A stretch of DNA of 64,000 bases from Dehalococcoidia bacterium (GTDB lineage Bacteria; Chloroflexota; Dehalococcoidia; SM23-28-2), in contig CP070630.1 in NCBI GenBank assembly GCA_020356025.1, positions 438,061 through 502,060 on the forward strand, given 5' to 3'. Under the pieces are notes generated by a model. The model made no database searches. It was not told where the DNA came from and saw only the letters and a list, made by a program, of their open reading frames with translations. The stretch's first letter is position 1. Every line of letters starts with the position of its first letter. A program made the position numbers and the translations under genes. This document shows positions 16,340 through 23,320 of this stretch, in pieces.

Positions 16340-17587
16340 ATGGCTATGCAGCTGCAAAGCGTATCTTCAGATCCCTGGCAGGAGCGTCCGCTCTGGGCGG
16401 AGATCGACCTGGATGCTCTGGCAGATAACGTTCGTCTTCTCAAGAATCAGGCCAACGGAGCTGCCCTTATGGCCGTGGTCAAGGCTAATGCCTACGGCCA
16501 CGGTGCCGTGGCAGTCGCACGAACAGCCTTGGCCGCCGGCGCCGATCGGCTGGGCGTCATCTGCGTCGACGAAGGGGAGCAGCTTCGCCGGGCCGGCATC
16601 ACTGCGCCCATCCTGGTGATGGGCCACACACCGGCGGGGGAAGCCCAGCGTCTGACCGACCTTTCCCTCACCCCCTCGGTTGTCTCTGATCAGACGGCTC
16701 TCGCCCTCGCCCGCGTGGCCGGCGAACGAGGGATCGAGACGCCCGTCCACCTTAAGGTGGACACCGGCCTCAACCGCTACGGCCTTCCCCGCAGCGAGGC
16801 CGCTGACCTGGGCCGCTGGCTGCACGACTTGGCTGGCATTCAGGTGGAGGGTCTGTTCACCCACTTCGCCTCGGCCGACGAGGAGGACAAGAGCTACACG
16901 ATAGAGCAGCACAAGCTCTTTCTATCGGTGGCCGAGCAACTGAACTGGGTGCCTATTCGTCACGTGTCCAACACGGCTACCCTTCTGGACATTCCCGATA
17001 TGAGTTTGGAGATGGTGCGGCCGGGCCTGGGTATCTACGGCTGCTATCCCTCGACCCACGTGAAACGAAGCCTATCCCTCAAGCCTGTGCTGTCTCTCAA
17101 GGGCCGCCTGGTCCGTCTGACCCCCATCGCGCCGGGTGAGCCTGTAAGCTACGGTCGTACGTGGACGGCATCTCGTCCCAGCCTCATCGGCCTGGTGATG
17201 TGCGGCTATGCGGACGGCCTGCCCCGCGCTCTTTCCAATCGCGGCAGCGTGCTCGTCCGCGGGCGGCGGGCGCCGATCGTGGGGCGGGTGTGCATGGACA
17301 TGTGCATGGTGGACGTCAGCGACATCCCCGATGTGGTCGTCGACGACGAAGTGGTGATCATCGGCCGCCAGGGGGAGCAGGAGATATCGGCTGACGAACT
17401 GGCCGAGCTGTGCGGCACTATTAGTTATGAGATACTGTGCGGCATCTCTGCCCGCGTGCCCCGTCTCTATCTACGGCAAGGGCGCGTCGTCTCCAAGCAG
17501 ACGCTGGTGAGGGAGCTTCAGGAGGGAGTGACAGCGAGCGTCCCCGAGGGGGTGCTGGCCGAGGAGCCTTCACCGGGCGGTGCCTGA
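16340..17587 (+). CDS. alr: Alanine racemase
   Basis: 415 residues. PLP lysine Lys48 is in MAVVKANAYGHG, and the second catalytic base, Tyr271, is in PVSYGRTW. GLNRYGL, HVSNTATLLD and MVRPGLGIYG are further family motifs, and GRVCMDMCMVDVSD belongs to the C-terminal beta domain. It supplies D-alanine for peptidoglycan. No Shine-Dalgarno precedes ATG 16340. TAGATT at 16328-16333 lies six bases before the ATG, so transcription may start at or very near the start codon. The C-terminus carries a short unstructured extension (VLAEEPSPGGA). An LCP-family cell-wall gene follows. Confidence 0.96.
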   Translation: MAMQLQSVSSDPWQERPLWAEIDLDALADNVRLLKNQANGAALMAVVKANAYGHGAVAVARTALAAGADRLGVICVDEGEQLRRAGITAPILVMGHTPAGEAQRLTDLSLTPSVVSDQTALALARVAGERGIETPVHLKVDTGLNRYGLPRSEAADLGRWLHDLAGIQVEGLFTHFASADEEDKSYTIEQHKLFLSVAEQLNWVPIRHVSNTATLLDIPDMSLEMVRPGLGIYGCYPSTHVKRSLSLKPVLSLKGRLVRLTPIAPGEPVSYGRTWTASRPSLIGLVMCGYADGLPRALSNRGSVLVRGRRAPIVGRVCMDMCMVDVSDIPDVVVDDEVVIIGRQGEQEISADELAELCGTISYEILCGISARVPRLYLRQGRVVSKQTLVRELQEGVTASVPEGVLAEEPSPGGA

Positions 17588-17592
17588 GCAGA

Positions 17593-17621
17593 TTGACAGA
17601 GGGTTTGAGCTAATCTAACTT
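17593..17621 (+). promoter_or_regulatory. Promoter placing +1 at the LCP start codon
   Basis: TTGACA (17593-17598), 17-base spacer, TAACTT (17616-17621). GTG 17628 comes seven bases after the -10, where +1 is expected, and no Shine-Dalgarno is present. This predicts a leaderless mRNA. Confidence 0.65.
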
Positions 17622-17627
17622 CTCCTT

Positions 17628-19019
17628 GTGAGTAAGAGTTCTGGTTCTGAGGAAGAGAGTCATCCCGCCGAGGGGATGGAAGCGGCGGAAGGCAGGGCAC
17701 AGCGGAACCCCCTGCTCATCTTTGGTGTCGCCATCTTTGCCGCTATTGCCTTCTACCTGGCTCTCATCGTGGCCACCCAGGCCGACGATATTTTGCTGCC
17801 CGGCAATGAACTCAGCCTGCCTGGTCTCGATAGGCTGCCTGGCATAGATAGCGGCAACCCCGACGCTGCCAGCATCGAGGAGCGGATCAACATCCTAGTG
17901 ATGGGCCTCGACCGCCGCACAGACGAGCCGAAGGATTCCCCCACTCGCACCGACACCATGTTCGTGGTCAGCATCGATCGCTACAGCAAGACGGCTGGCG
18001 TCTTCAGCATCCCCCGCGACCTGTGGGTGGAGATCCCCGACCAGCAGGGTGGCTTCATGAAAGACCGCATCAACGTGGCCTACGAATACGGGCCGATCAG
18101 GAAGTATCCTGGCGGTGGGCCGGGCTTGGCCGTGGCGACCGTGGAACACAACTTTGACATCGAGATCGATCACTACTTGGTGCTGGACTTTGTCGGCTTC
18201 ATGGAACTGGTCGATGCCGTTGGCGGGATCGATGTGGAGGTGGAAAATTACATCTTTGATCCCTCCTACTGCCTTACGGCCAGCTGCGTTGACCGCGAGA
18301 TCCTCGTGTTCGAGCCGGGGCTTGAGCACATGGACGGCGAGCGGGCTCTAGCCTACGCGCGCGTTCGCTACGGTTCCGGCGACCTCCAGCGCATCGAGCG
18401 GCAGCAGGAGGTGATAAGAGCAGCGGTGGACGCGGCCCTAAGCGCTGAACTGCTCATGCCCAACAGGGCCGTCTCTATCTTCAACAAGTTCCGCGATGCC
18501 GTGAACACGGATGTCAGCGTCTTCAAGGTGCCGGGGCTGGCTCTCCTGGCCAAAGACATCCCGCCGGAGAACATCACCACCGTCTCTCTCGCCTCGGCGG
18601 TGCAGGACGCGATAATCGGGGGGGCCCAGGTGCTGGTTGCCGATTGGGATGAGGTGGAAGCGCTAAAGCGACAGGTCTTCTTCGACGGCCGCTTGCAGTC
18701 CGAAGGGGCCTTTGTGGAGGTACAAAACGGCACCGGCGCTCCCGGCTTGGCCACCAGTGTTGTGAATTACCTAGCCGACCGCGGTCTGCCGCAGACAGAC
18801 ATCGCTGTCAGCGATGCCAACGACGGTCTATATCACCAGGAAACGCTGATCTACGACCTGGCGGGGAAGGATTACACCGCCAAGAAGCTGGCCGAATGGC
18901 TCGGCCTATCCGATAAGCGCATACGAGAGGTGGGGGCAGATGAATTCACCCCTGTCCCCACCTCCGCAGCTGATATTGTGGTTGTCCTGGGCGCTGACGC
19001 CCAAGTTCCCGAGAGCTAA
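17628..19019 (+). CDS. LytR-CpsA-Psr (LCP) family cell-wall polymer transferase
   Basis: 463 residues: a short cytoplasmic N-terminus, one membrane helix (LLIFGVAIFAAIAFYLALIV, about 29-48), then an extracellular LCP domain (about 87-280) with NILVMGLDRR, DSPTRTDTMFVVSID, VFSIPRDLWVEIP and RALAYARVRYGSGDLQRIERQQEV, containing the conserved Asp/Arg residues that bind the lipid pyrophosphate. A LytR_C domain follows (FVEVQNGTGAPGLATSVVNYL, about 365-460). LCP enzymes attach wall polymers from undecaprenyl carriers to peptidoglycan, though some only bind. The start is GTG at the predicted transcription start, so the transcript is probably leaderless. Confidence 0.93.
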   Translation: MSKSSGSEEESHPAEGMEAAEGRAQRNPLLIFGVAIFAAIAFYLALIVATQADDILLPGNELSLPGLDRLPGIDSGNPDAASIEERINILVMGLDRRTDEPKDSPTRTDTMFVVSIDRYSKTAGVFSIPRDLWVEIPDQQGGFMKDRINVAYEYGPIRKYPGGGPGLAVATVEHNFDIEIDHYLVLDFVGFMELVDAVGGIDVEVENYIFDPSYCLTASCVDREILVFEPGLEHMDGERALAYARVRYGSGDLQRIERQQEVIRAAVDAALSAELLMPNRAVSIFNKFRDAVNTDVSVFKVPGLALLAKDIPPENITTVSLASAVQDAIIGGAQVLVADWDEVEALKRQVFFDGRLQSEGAFVEVQNGTGAPGLATSVVNYLADRGLPQTDIAVSDANDGLYHQETLIYDLAGKDYTAKKLAEWLGLSDKRIREVGADEFTPVPTSAADIVVVLGADAQVPES

Positions 19020-19060
19020 TCCCTCGGCCTGTTGGCTGACCCTGACGGTTCGTTCGTGGC

Positions 19061-19396
19061 CTACTGCGCGAACCAACTCCCCATCTGCATGAGCGTGCCC
19101 ATGTCGCCGGTGAAGGTGAACTGGCCGCTCATGAAGGCGGTGGTTGCGTCCAGCTCGCGGCGCATGATCTTCAGCCAGACATCGGACGGGGTGTTGATCG
19201 TGACAGTGGGGCTGGCGTGCTCCCCTTCGCTGGTGGAGCACTTTCCATCCTTGACCTCGATGTAGTAGTCGCCAGGCTCGGCGCCCGTCACCTTGAACTG
19301 GATCACGGCACTAACGCCGGCTGCCTTGTCGGCCTGGAAGGCCTCGCACATTCCCATGAGCCCTTCCTTGCAGGTCTCGGGAAGCTGCTGAGTCAT
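19061..19396 (-). CDS. SCP-2 sterol/lipid-transfer domain protein
   Basis: 111 residues, a single SCP2 domain: AAGVSAVIQFKVTGAEPGDY, YIEVKDGKCSTSEGEHASPT, VTINTPSDVWLKIMRREL and FMSGQFTFTGDMGTLMQMGS, the last being the G-x4-G-D family signature. AAGGAGGAGG precedes the ATG. SCP2 domains bind lipids or acyl-CoA. No partner is evident; it is convergent with the LCP gene and downstream of rpsT. Confidence 0.88.
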   Translation of the reverse strand: MTQQLPETCKEGLMGMCEAFQADKAAGVSAVIQFKVTGAEPGDYYIEVKDGKCSTSEGEHASPTVTINTPSDVWLKIMRRELDATTAFMSGQFTFTGDMGTLMQMGSWFAQ

Positions 19397-19585
19397 ACTG
19401 CACCTCCTCCTTAGTAGCTGCTAATTTCGCAACGCAGCGTCGTTTAGAATACCACCAAAGACTTCAGTTCGTCCATACCCAGACGTGGGGAATATGCCTT
19501 GAGTTCATCATGAATTTTGAGGCAACGGATGTTTCTTTCTTCCGTCTTGAAGTAGTTCTGGACGGCCCACCGAGGCTCGTCCAGC

Positions 19586-19963
19586 CTATTCCTTTTTCTT
19601 CCTGCTGGGGCGTTTCTTCTTGGCGACCTCTTCGGTCGGGGCTTCCTTCTTCTTGGTACGACGCTTCCGAACCGGCGCTGCCTCCTCGGCGACGACAGCT
19701 GTCGCCAGCACAGCGCTGTGCTTCTTCATAAGGCGGGACTTGCGGCGAGCGACGCTCCTCTGGTGGAGTGCTCCCTTTTGGGCCGCTTGGTCTAAGGCGC
19801 TGGCGGCTACCCGCACCGCCTCCGCCGAGGCCTGGGGGTCAGCGCTCGCCATCGCTAGCTCGGCACTGCGGACGAGGGTCTTGGCCGTGCTTCGGCGTGC
19901 TCGGTTGCGCAAGCGTTCCTGCTCTGACCTTCGCCAGGCCTTGGCTGCTGAATGACTACCCAA
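19586..19963 (-). CDS. rpsT: Ribosomal protein bS20 with long basic C-terminal tail
   Basis: The TTG 19963 start follows AAAGGAGGAAG with a ten-base gap. The frame stays open further upstream, but that part is antisense to murJ regulatory sequence. The core GSHSAAKAWRRSEQERLRNR, then STAKTLVRSAELAMAS and AASALDQAAQKGALHQRSVA followed by RRKSRLMK, matches bS20, a 16S-binding small-subunit protein. At 125 residues it is about 35 longer than usual. The extra part is a Lys/Glu/Ala-rich tail (VRKRRTKKKEAPTEEVAKKK and so on) of a low-complexity type seen on ribosomal proteins in some phyla. Confidence 0.9.
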   Translation of the reverse strand: MGSHSAAKAWRRSEQERLRNRARRSTAKTLVRSAELAMASADPQASAEAVRVAASALDQAAQKGALHQRSVARRKSRLMKKHSAVLATAVVAEEAAPVRKRRTKKKEAPTEEVAKKKRPSRKKKE

Positions 19964-19997
19964 AGGGATGCTTCCTCCTTTGAAGCAGGCTGGAGCT

Positions 19998-20027
19998 ATC
20001 ATAAGCGAGCCAGGTTGGTTTTGTCTA
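19998..20027 (-). promoter_or_regulatory. rpsT promoter
   Basis: Minus strand TAGACA (20027-20022), 18-base spacer, TATGAT (20003-19998), about 35 bases before the rpsT start. Confidence 0.7.
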
Positions 20028-20030
20028 GTG

Positions 20031-20059
20031 GAACTTGCCTGAGGAACTGTTGCTATAAT
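20031..20059 (+). promoter_or_regulatory. murJ promoter (extended -10)
   Basis: TGCTATAAT at 20051-20059 gives a perfect -10 with a TG extension; the -35 (GAACTT at 20031) is weak, as is common with an extended -10. Divergent from the rpsT promoter. Confidence 0.65.
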
Positions 20060-20084
20060 GAATGGCTTGTAAGGTAAGGAGGCA

Positions 20085-21674
20085 ATGACAGGTAAGAGCG
20101 GCAACGAAACGGTCTTCTTGCGGCCGTGGGGTGGGGTAGCGGGAGCGGCGGTTATCGTGGCGGTCGGCTTCTTGGGCAGCCGCCTCCTGGGCGTGGTCCG
20201 CACCATGGCCATCGCTGACGCTTTTGGCACCAGCCCCGACCTTGACGCCTACTGGGTGGCCTTCCGCCTGCCCGACCTTATCTTTCAGGTGCTCGCGGGT
20301 GCTGCCATGGGCAGCGCCTTCATCCCCACCTTCGCCCGCTATGTCGCTCAGAAGGATGAGGACGAGGCCTGGCGCCTGGCCAGCTCGGTCCTGAACCTGG
20401 TCGCTGTTATGACCGGCGTCGTGGCTGTAGCGGCGGTGATCCTGGCCCCCTGGCTCGTGCCCCTAATGGCGCCAGGCCTCGAGGGAGAGTTGCAGGATCG
20501 GGCGGTGGAACTGACCCGCATCATGCTGGTTTCGCCCTTCCTGTTTGCCATCAGCGGTATGCTCACGGGCATCCTCAACGCCCGCCAGCACTTCCTCTTG
20601 GTAGCCCTGGCGCCCATGTTCTACAACCTGTCCATCATCTTCGGAGCTGTCTTTCTGTCCGAGCCCTGGGGCGTCCACGGGCTGGCTGCTGGCGTGGTTC
20701 TTGGCTCCGGTCTCCACCTGCTGGTGCAGGTGCCGGGGCTTTTCGGCGTGGGCATGAGGTATCACCTGGAGGCCAACTGGCGCCATCCGGGGGTGCGGGA
20801 GGTAGGCCGCCTGATGCTGCCGCGGATGGCGGGCCTGGCTGCCGCCCAGGCCAACTTTGTGGTGGCAATCTTCTTCGCCTCACGCCTGGAAGAGGGGAGC
20901 ATCTCCGCCCTCAGCTATGCCTGGATGCTGGCGATAATGCCCCTGGCCTTGTTCGGCGTGGCTATCGCCACCGCCGTCTTTCCTACCATGGCCCAGCAGG
21001 CAGCTACCGATAGCCTGGATAGGATGCAGAGCACGCTCTACGCCAGCCTCCGCTACATCCTCTTCCTTATCATACCGGCCAGCGTTGGCCTTATTCTCCT
21101 GCGGGAGCCTCTGGTATCTCTCCTGCTGGAGCGAGGCGAATTTGACCCAAGGTCGGCGAGCATCACTTCCTCCGCCCTCCTCTTCTACTCGTTTGGCTTA
21201 TTCGCTCACAGCGGCGTCGAGATCCTCAGCCGTGGCTTCTACGCCCTGCGCGATACCCGCACGCCGGTGGCCCTGGCCGTGCTCTCGATGGTGCTGAACC
21301 TACTGTTCAGCATAGCCTTGGTGGGCCCGATGGAGCACGACGGCTTGGCCCTGGCCATGTCCATGGCCACCGTAGTCGAGGCCTCCCTTCTCTTCATCTT
21401 CCTCCAGCGTCGGCTTGCTGGCCCCGAGGCAGGCAGGCTGGCGAGCTTCTTCCTGCGCACGGTTGCCGCTACCGCCCTCATGGCGGCGGTGGTGGTGCTG
21501 TTCATAGTGGTGGAGGAGGCCGTCGACCCCCTGGGTGCCCACACCGTCTGGGAGGCCCTGGTGAAGGTGGCAGGGGGTGGCGCCCTGGGCGGCGGCACCT
21601 TCTTCCTGGCCGCTCTCCTTCTGCGCTGCGAGGAGGCTCGCGCCTTCTGGGGCCGTCTGAGGCTAGTTCGTTGA
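20085..21674 (+). CDS. murJ: Lipid II flippase MurJ
   Basis: 529 residues with about 14 hydrophobic helices spread over the whole length. Family motifs include FLGSRLLGVVRTMAIADAFG, DAYWVAFRLPDLIFQVLAGA, AFIPTFARY, LSIIFGAVFL and FPTMAQQAATDSLDRM. The conserved arginines of the central cavity (Arg in SRLLGVVR and in FRLPD) are kept. MurJ, of the MOP superfamily, moves lipid II across the membrane for peptidoglycan synthesis. AAGGAGG precedes the ATG with unusually short spacing. It is monocistronic or heads a short unit, with a strong extended -10 promoter. Confidence 0.96.
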   Translation: MTGKSGNETVFLRPWGGVAGAAVIVAVGFLGSRLLGVVRTMAIADAFGTSPDLDAYWVAFRLPDLIFQVLAGAAMGSAFIPTFARYVAQKDEDEAWRLASSVLNLVAVMTGVVAVAAVILAPWLVPLMAPGLEGELQDRAVELTRIMLVSPFLFAISGMLTGILNARQHFLLVALAPMFYNLSIIFGAVFLSEPWGVHGLAAGVVLGSGLHLLVQVPGLFGVGMRYHLEANWRHPGVREVGRLMLPRMAGLAAAQANFVVAIFFASRLEEGSISALSYAWMLAIMPLALFGVAIATAVFPTMAQQAATDSLDRMQSTLYASLRYILFLIIPASVGLILLREPLVSLLLERGEFDPRSASITSSALLFYSFGLFAHSGVEILSRGFYALRDTRTPVALAVLSMVLNLLFSIALVGPMEHDGLALAMSMATVVEASLLFIFLQRRLAGPEAGRLASFFLRTVAATALMAAVVVLFIVVEEAVDPLGAHTVWEALVKVAGGGALGGGTFFLAALLLRCEEARAFWGRLRLVR

Positions 21675-21688
21675 CGAGAGGCCTGTGG

Positions 21689-21717
21689 TTGCTTTTCCGT
21701 TTGCTATGACCTATAAT
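21689..21717 (+). promoter_or_regulatory. Promoter of the zinc-ribbon gene
   Basis: TTGCTT (21689-21694), 17-base spacer, TATAAT (21712-21717). ATG 21728 follows after ten bases, leaving a leader of only about four bases. Confidence 0.75.
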
Positions 21718-21727
21718 CTGTCTAGAA

Positions 21728-22063
21728 ATGGCCTACAGCGATAAGGTTCTGATATGCCGCGATTGCGGCATCAGTTTCACCTTCACAGCGGGTGAGCAGG
21801 CTTTCTATGCCAGCAGGGGCTTGTTGAATCAGCCCACCCGCTGCCCCTCATGCCGTTCGGCGCGCAAGTCGGGCCGAGCGCTGGAGGAAGGTGGCTATGT
21901 GCACTATGGAGCCGCCGCCAGCTTTGGCGGTCGTACGCCCCGTCAGATGCACCCGGCCGTCTGTGCCGAGTGTGGCGAGATGACGGAGGTGCCTTTCCTG
22001 CCCAGGGGCGACAAGCCTGTCTATTGCAGCGAGTGCTATAACAAGATCCGCGAACGCTCATAG
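21728..22063 (+). CDS. Small double zinc-ribbon protein (zf-trcl type)
   Basis: 111 residues. The N-terminal ribbon has CRDCG at about 10-14 and CPSCR at about 39-43 (VLICRDCGISFTFTAGEQAF, TRCPSCRSARK). The C-terminal ribbon has CAECG and CSECY, with VPFLPRGDKPVY between. This pairing is common in Chloroflexota and Firmicutes and has no established function; cold-shock or nucleic-acid-associated roles have been suggested from context only. With almost no 5' untranslated region predicted, it is probably translated as a near-leaderless message. Confidence 0.8.
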   Translation: MAYSDKVLICRDCGISFTFTAGEQAFYASRGLLNQPTRCPSCRSARKSGRALEEGGYVHYGAAASFGGRTPRQMHPAVCAECGEMTEVPFLPRGDKPVYCSECYNKIRERS

Positions 22064-22131
22064 GGGATGGCGGTAGCCCAATCCCAAGGGCTGGTATCTC
22101 GCCAGACCTTGCCTGCCTCGGTAGAGCGCTG

Positions 22132-22458
22132 ATGAGTAAGAGAGTAGCCGTCCTTCAGCTTTCCCGCCTCCTGGGCAAGGAGGAATTCTACCGCTGGCTC
22201 TCTCTGGACGAGGGTTCAGAGCCGGACGAGCTGAGCGGTGAGCAGATGGCGCGACTGCAGCTGCTGGTGGACGAGCGGTTGGAAGAACTGGTGCGAGGCT
22301 TGGCTGCCGAGGTGGTGGCCTCCGACGATGTCACTGACGTTGTGTCGGGCGTGGCCTATCTGGAGGACCGTCTGACCTTCTTCAGCGAGCTCCTGACAGA
22401 GGACCAGAGGGAGAAGGTTCGCGATGGCTTCGCCAGCTTCTCCTCTCGCTGGCGATAA
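22132..22458 (+). CDS. Hypothetical protein, 108 residues, helical and acidic
   Basis: Not recognised. The protein begins MSKRVAVLQLSRLLGKEEFY and is almost entirely predicted helix, with alternating acidic and leucine residues (LSGEQMARLQLLVDERLEEL). The central part AAEVVASDDVTDVVSGVAYL may be a turn between two helices. It has no signal peptide, membrane segment or cysteines. It sits 68 bases after the zinc-ribbon gene and stops just ahead of the T-box promoter. Coding bias matches the neighbours. Confidence 0.55.
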   Translation: MSKRVAVLQLSRLLGKEEFYRWLSLDEGSEPDELSGEQMARLQLLVDERLEELVRGLAAEVVASDDVTDVVSGVAYLEDRLTFFSELLTEDQREKVRDGFASFSSRWR

Positions 22459-22468
22459 ACGCGTCCGG

Positions 22469-22497
22469 TTGACACAGGCAGGGGCCGCGGCTAGACT
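22469..22497 (+). promoter_or_regulatory. Promoter of the T-box - ileS transcript
   Basis: TTGACA (22469-22474), 17-base spacer, TAGACT (22492-22497). Transcription would start near 22504, the natural 5' end of the T-box leader. Confidence 0.75.
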
Positions 22498-22503
22498 GAG
22501 GAC

Positions 22504-22803
22504 AAATCGAACAAAGGCGACGACGGAGACGAGTAGGGTGGCTCATCTGCCCAGCGAATCCCGTAGGGTGCAAGGGGACGCAGCCCTGGCCGCTCGAAAA
22601 TCCCTCCCGAGCCGCCGACCGAACGGGTGAGGGCCTCAGTAGGCTCGGCCGGAGCGCCCACCGTTATCAGGGGCAGGGGCATAACCAGCCGTCGCGAACA
22701 GGCGCTGGCGTGTCTTGAAAGAGTGCCCCGACTTCGTCGGGGAACAAGGGTGGTACCGCGGGTATGATGAGAACGGCCCGTCCCTTAGGGGGCGGGCTTC
22801 TTT
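22504..22803 (+). promoter_or_regulatory. T-box leader, probably tRNA-Ile-sensing
   Basis: The 3' half is unmistakable: a 7-bp hairpin CCCCGAC-TTC-GTCGGGG (stem III), then AAGGGTGGTACCGCGG at 22746-22761 containing the T-box core TGGNACCGCG that pairs with the uncharged tRNA acceptor end. An overlapping terminator ends at 22803. The 5' half holds a stem I with GAGACGAGTAGGG (AGTA bulge), and on the opposite strand AAAATCCC, in which ATC (22600-22602) is a candidate isoleucine specifier. The downstream ileS supports the specificity. A separate membrane-protein gene intervenes. Confidence 0.93.
22777..22803 (+). terminator. T-box terminator
   Basis: CCCGTCCC pairs with GGGGCGGG over eight positions (one G-U), followed by CTTCTTT. 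It is mutually exclusive with the antiterminator formed by the T-box sequence. Confidence 0.85.
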
Positions 22804-22846
22804 GAATATAGCGGAGGGCATCGGGCTTCCCAAAGGCGAGAATGGT

Positions 22847-23224
22847 ATGACGGCCGACATAGTGCTATACATCGGCTCTAGCGCAATCATTCTATGGGGC
22901 GTAGCCCACGTTGCTCCAACCAGGTCTGTCGTTGGCGGGTTTGGGCCAATATCAGGGGACCACAAGCGAATCATAACGATGGAGTGGATTGCAGAAGGGC
23001 TGACGCTGTGTTTCATAGGCTTGCTCGTGCTGCTCATCACCGCTCTGGACGGCTCCCAGGATTCTGTTTCCCGCAATGTGTACAGAATATCCGCCGTGAT
23101 GCTCCTCGTTATGGCGGGACTGAGTCTGTTGACTGGGGCAAGAACATCGATTGTGCCCATAAAGGTCTGTCCAATCGTGAAGACCACCGTTGCAGCGTTG
23201 TTTCTCCTGGGGAGCGCACTGTGA
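22847..23224 (+). CDS. Small four-helix membrane protein between T-box and ileS
   Basis: Family not recognised. The 125-residue protein has four hydrophobic helices: IVLYIGSSAIILWGVAHVA, LTLCFIGLLVLLITAL, ISAVMLLVMAGLSLLTGA, and VKTTVAALFLLGSAL at the extreme C-terminus. An in-frame start at 22715 lies within the T-box structure and is rejected; ATG 22847 follows AAAGGCGAG. The stretch from about 22830 to 23230 is visibly less GC-rich than the genes around it, which suggests a later insertion. It would be transcribed only when the T-box reads uncharged tRNA, unless it has its own promoter. Confidence 0.7.
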   Translation: MTADIVLYIGSSAIILWGVAHVAPTRSVVGGFGPISGDHKRIITMEWIAEGLTLCFIGLLVLLITALDGSQDSVSRNVYRISAVMLLVMAGLSLLTGARTSIVPIKVCPIVKTTVAALFLLGSAL

Positions 23225-23320
23225 ATCGGCGACTGCGTGTAGCCGCGTCTGTCTGGTTCAGGCTCTGCCCAGACTCAAGTCGTCTTCAACGACTCCAGAT
23301 ACACTCAAGAGGGTGACGGC

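Noticed and set aside
19964..20230. Long N-terminal extension of ribosomal protein bS20
   Set aside because: The extension crosses the rpsT promoter and the start of murJ; TTG 19963 with a good Shine-Dalgarno is the natural start.
22715..22846. Earlier in-frame start of the small membrane protein
   Set aside because: Those codons lie in stem III, the T-box sequence and the terminator, so they are leader RNA rather than coding sequence.
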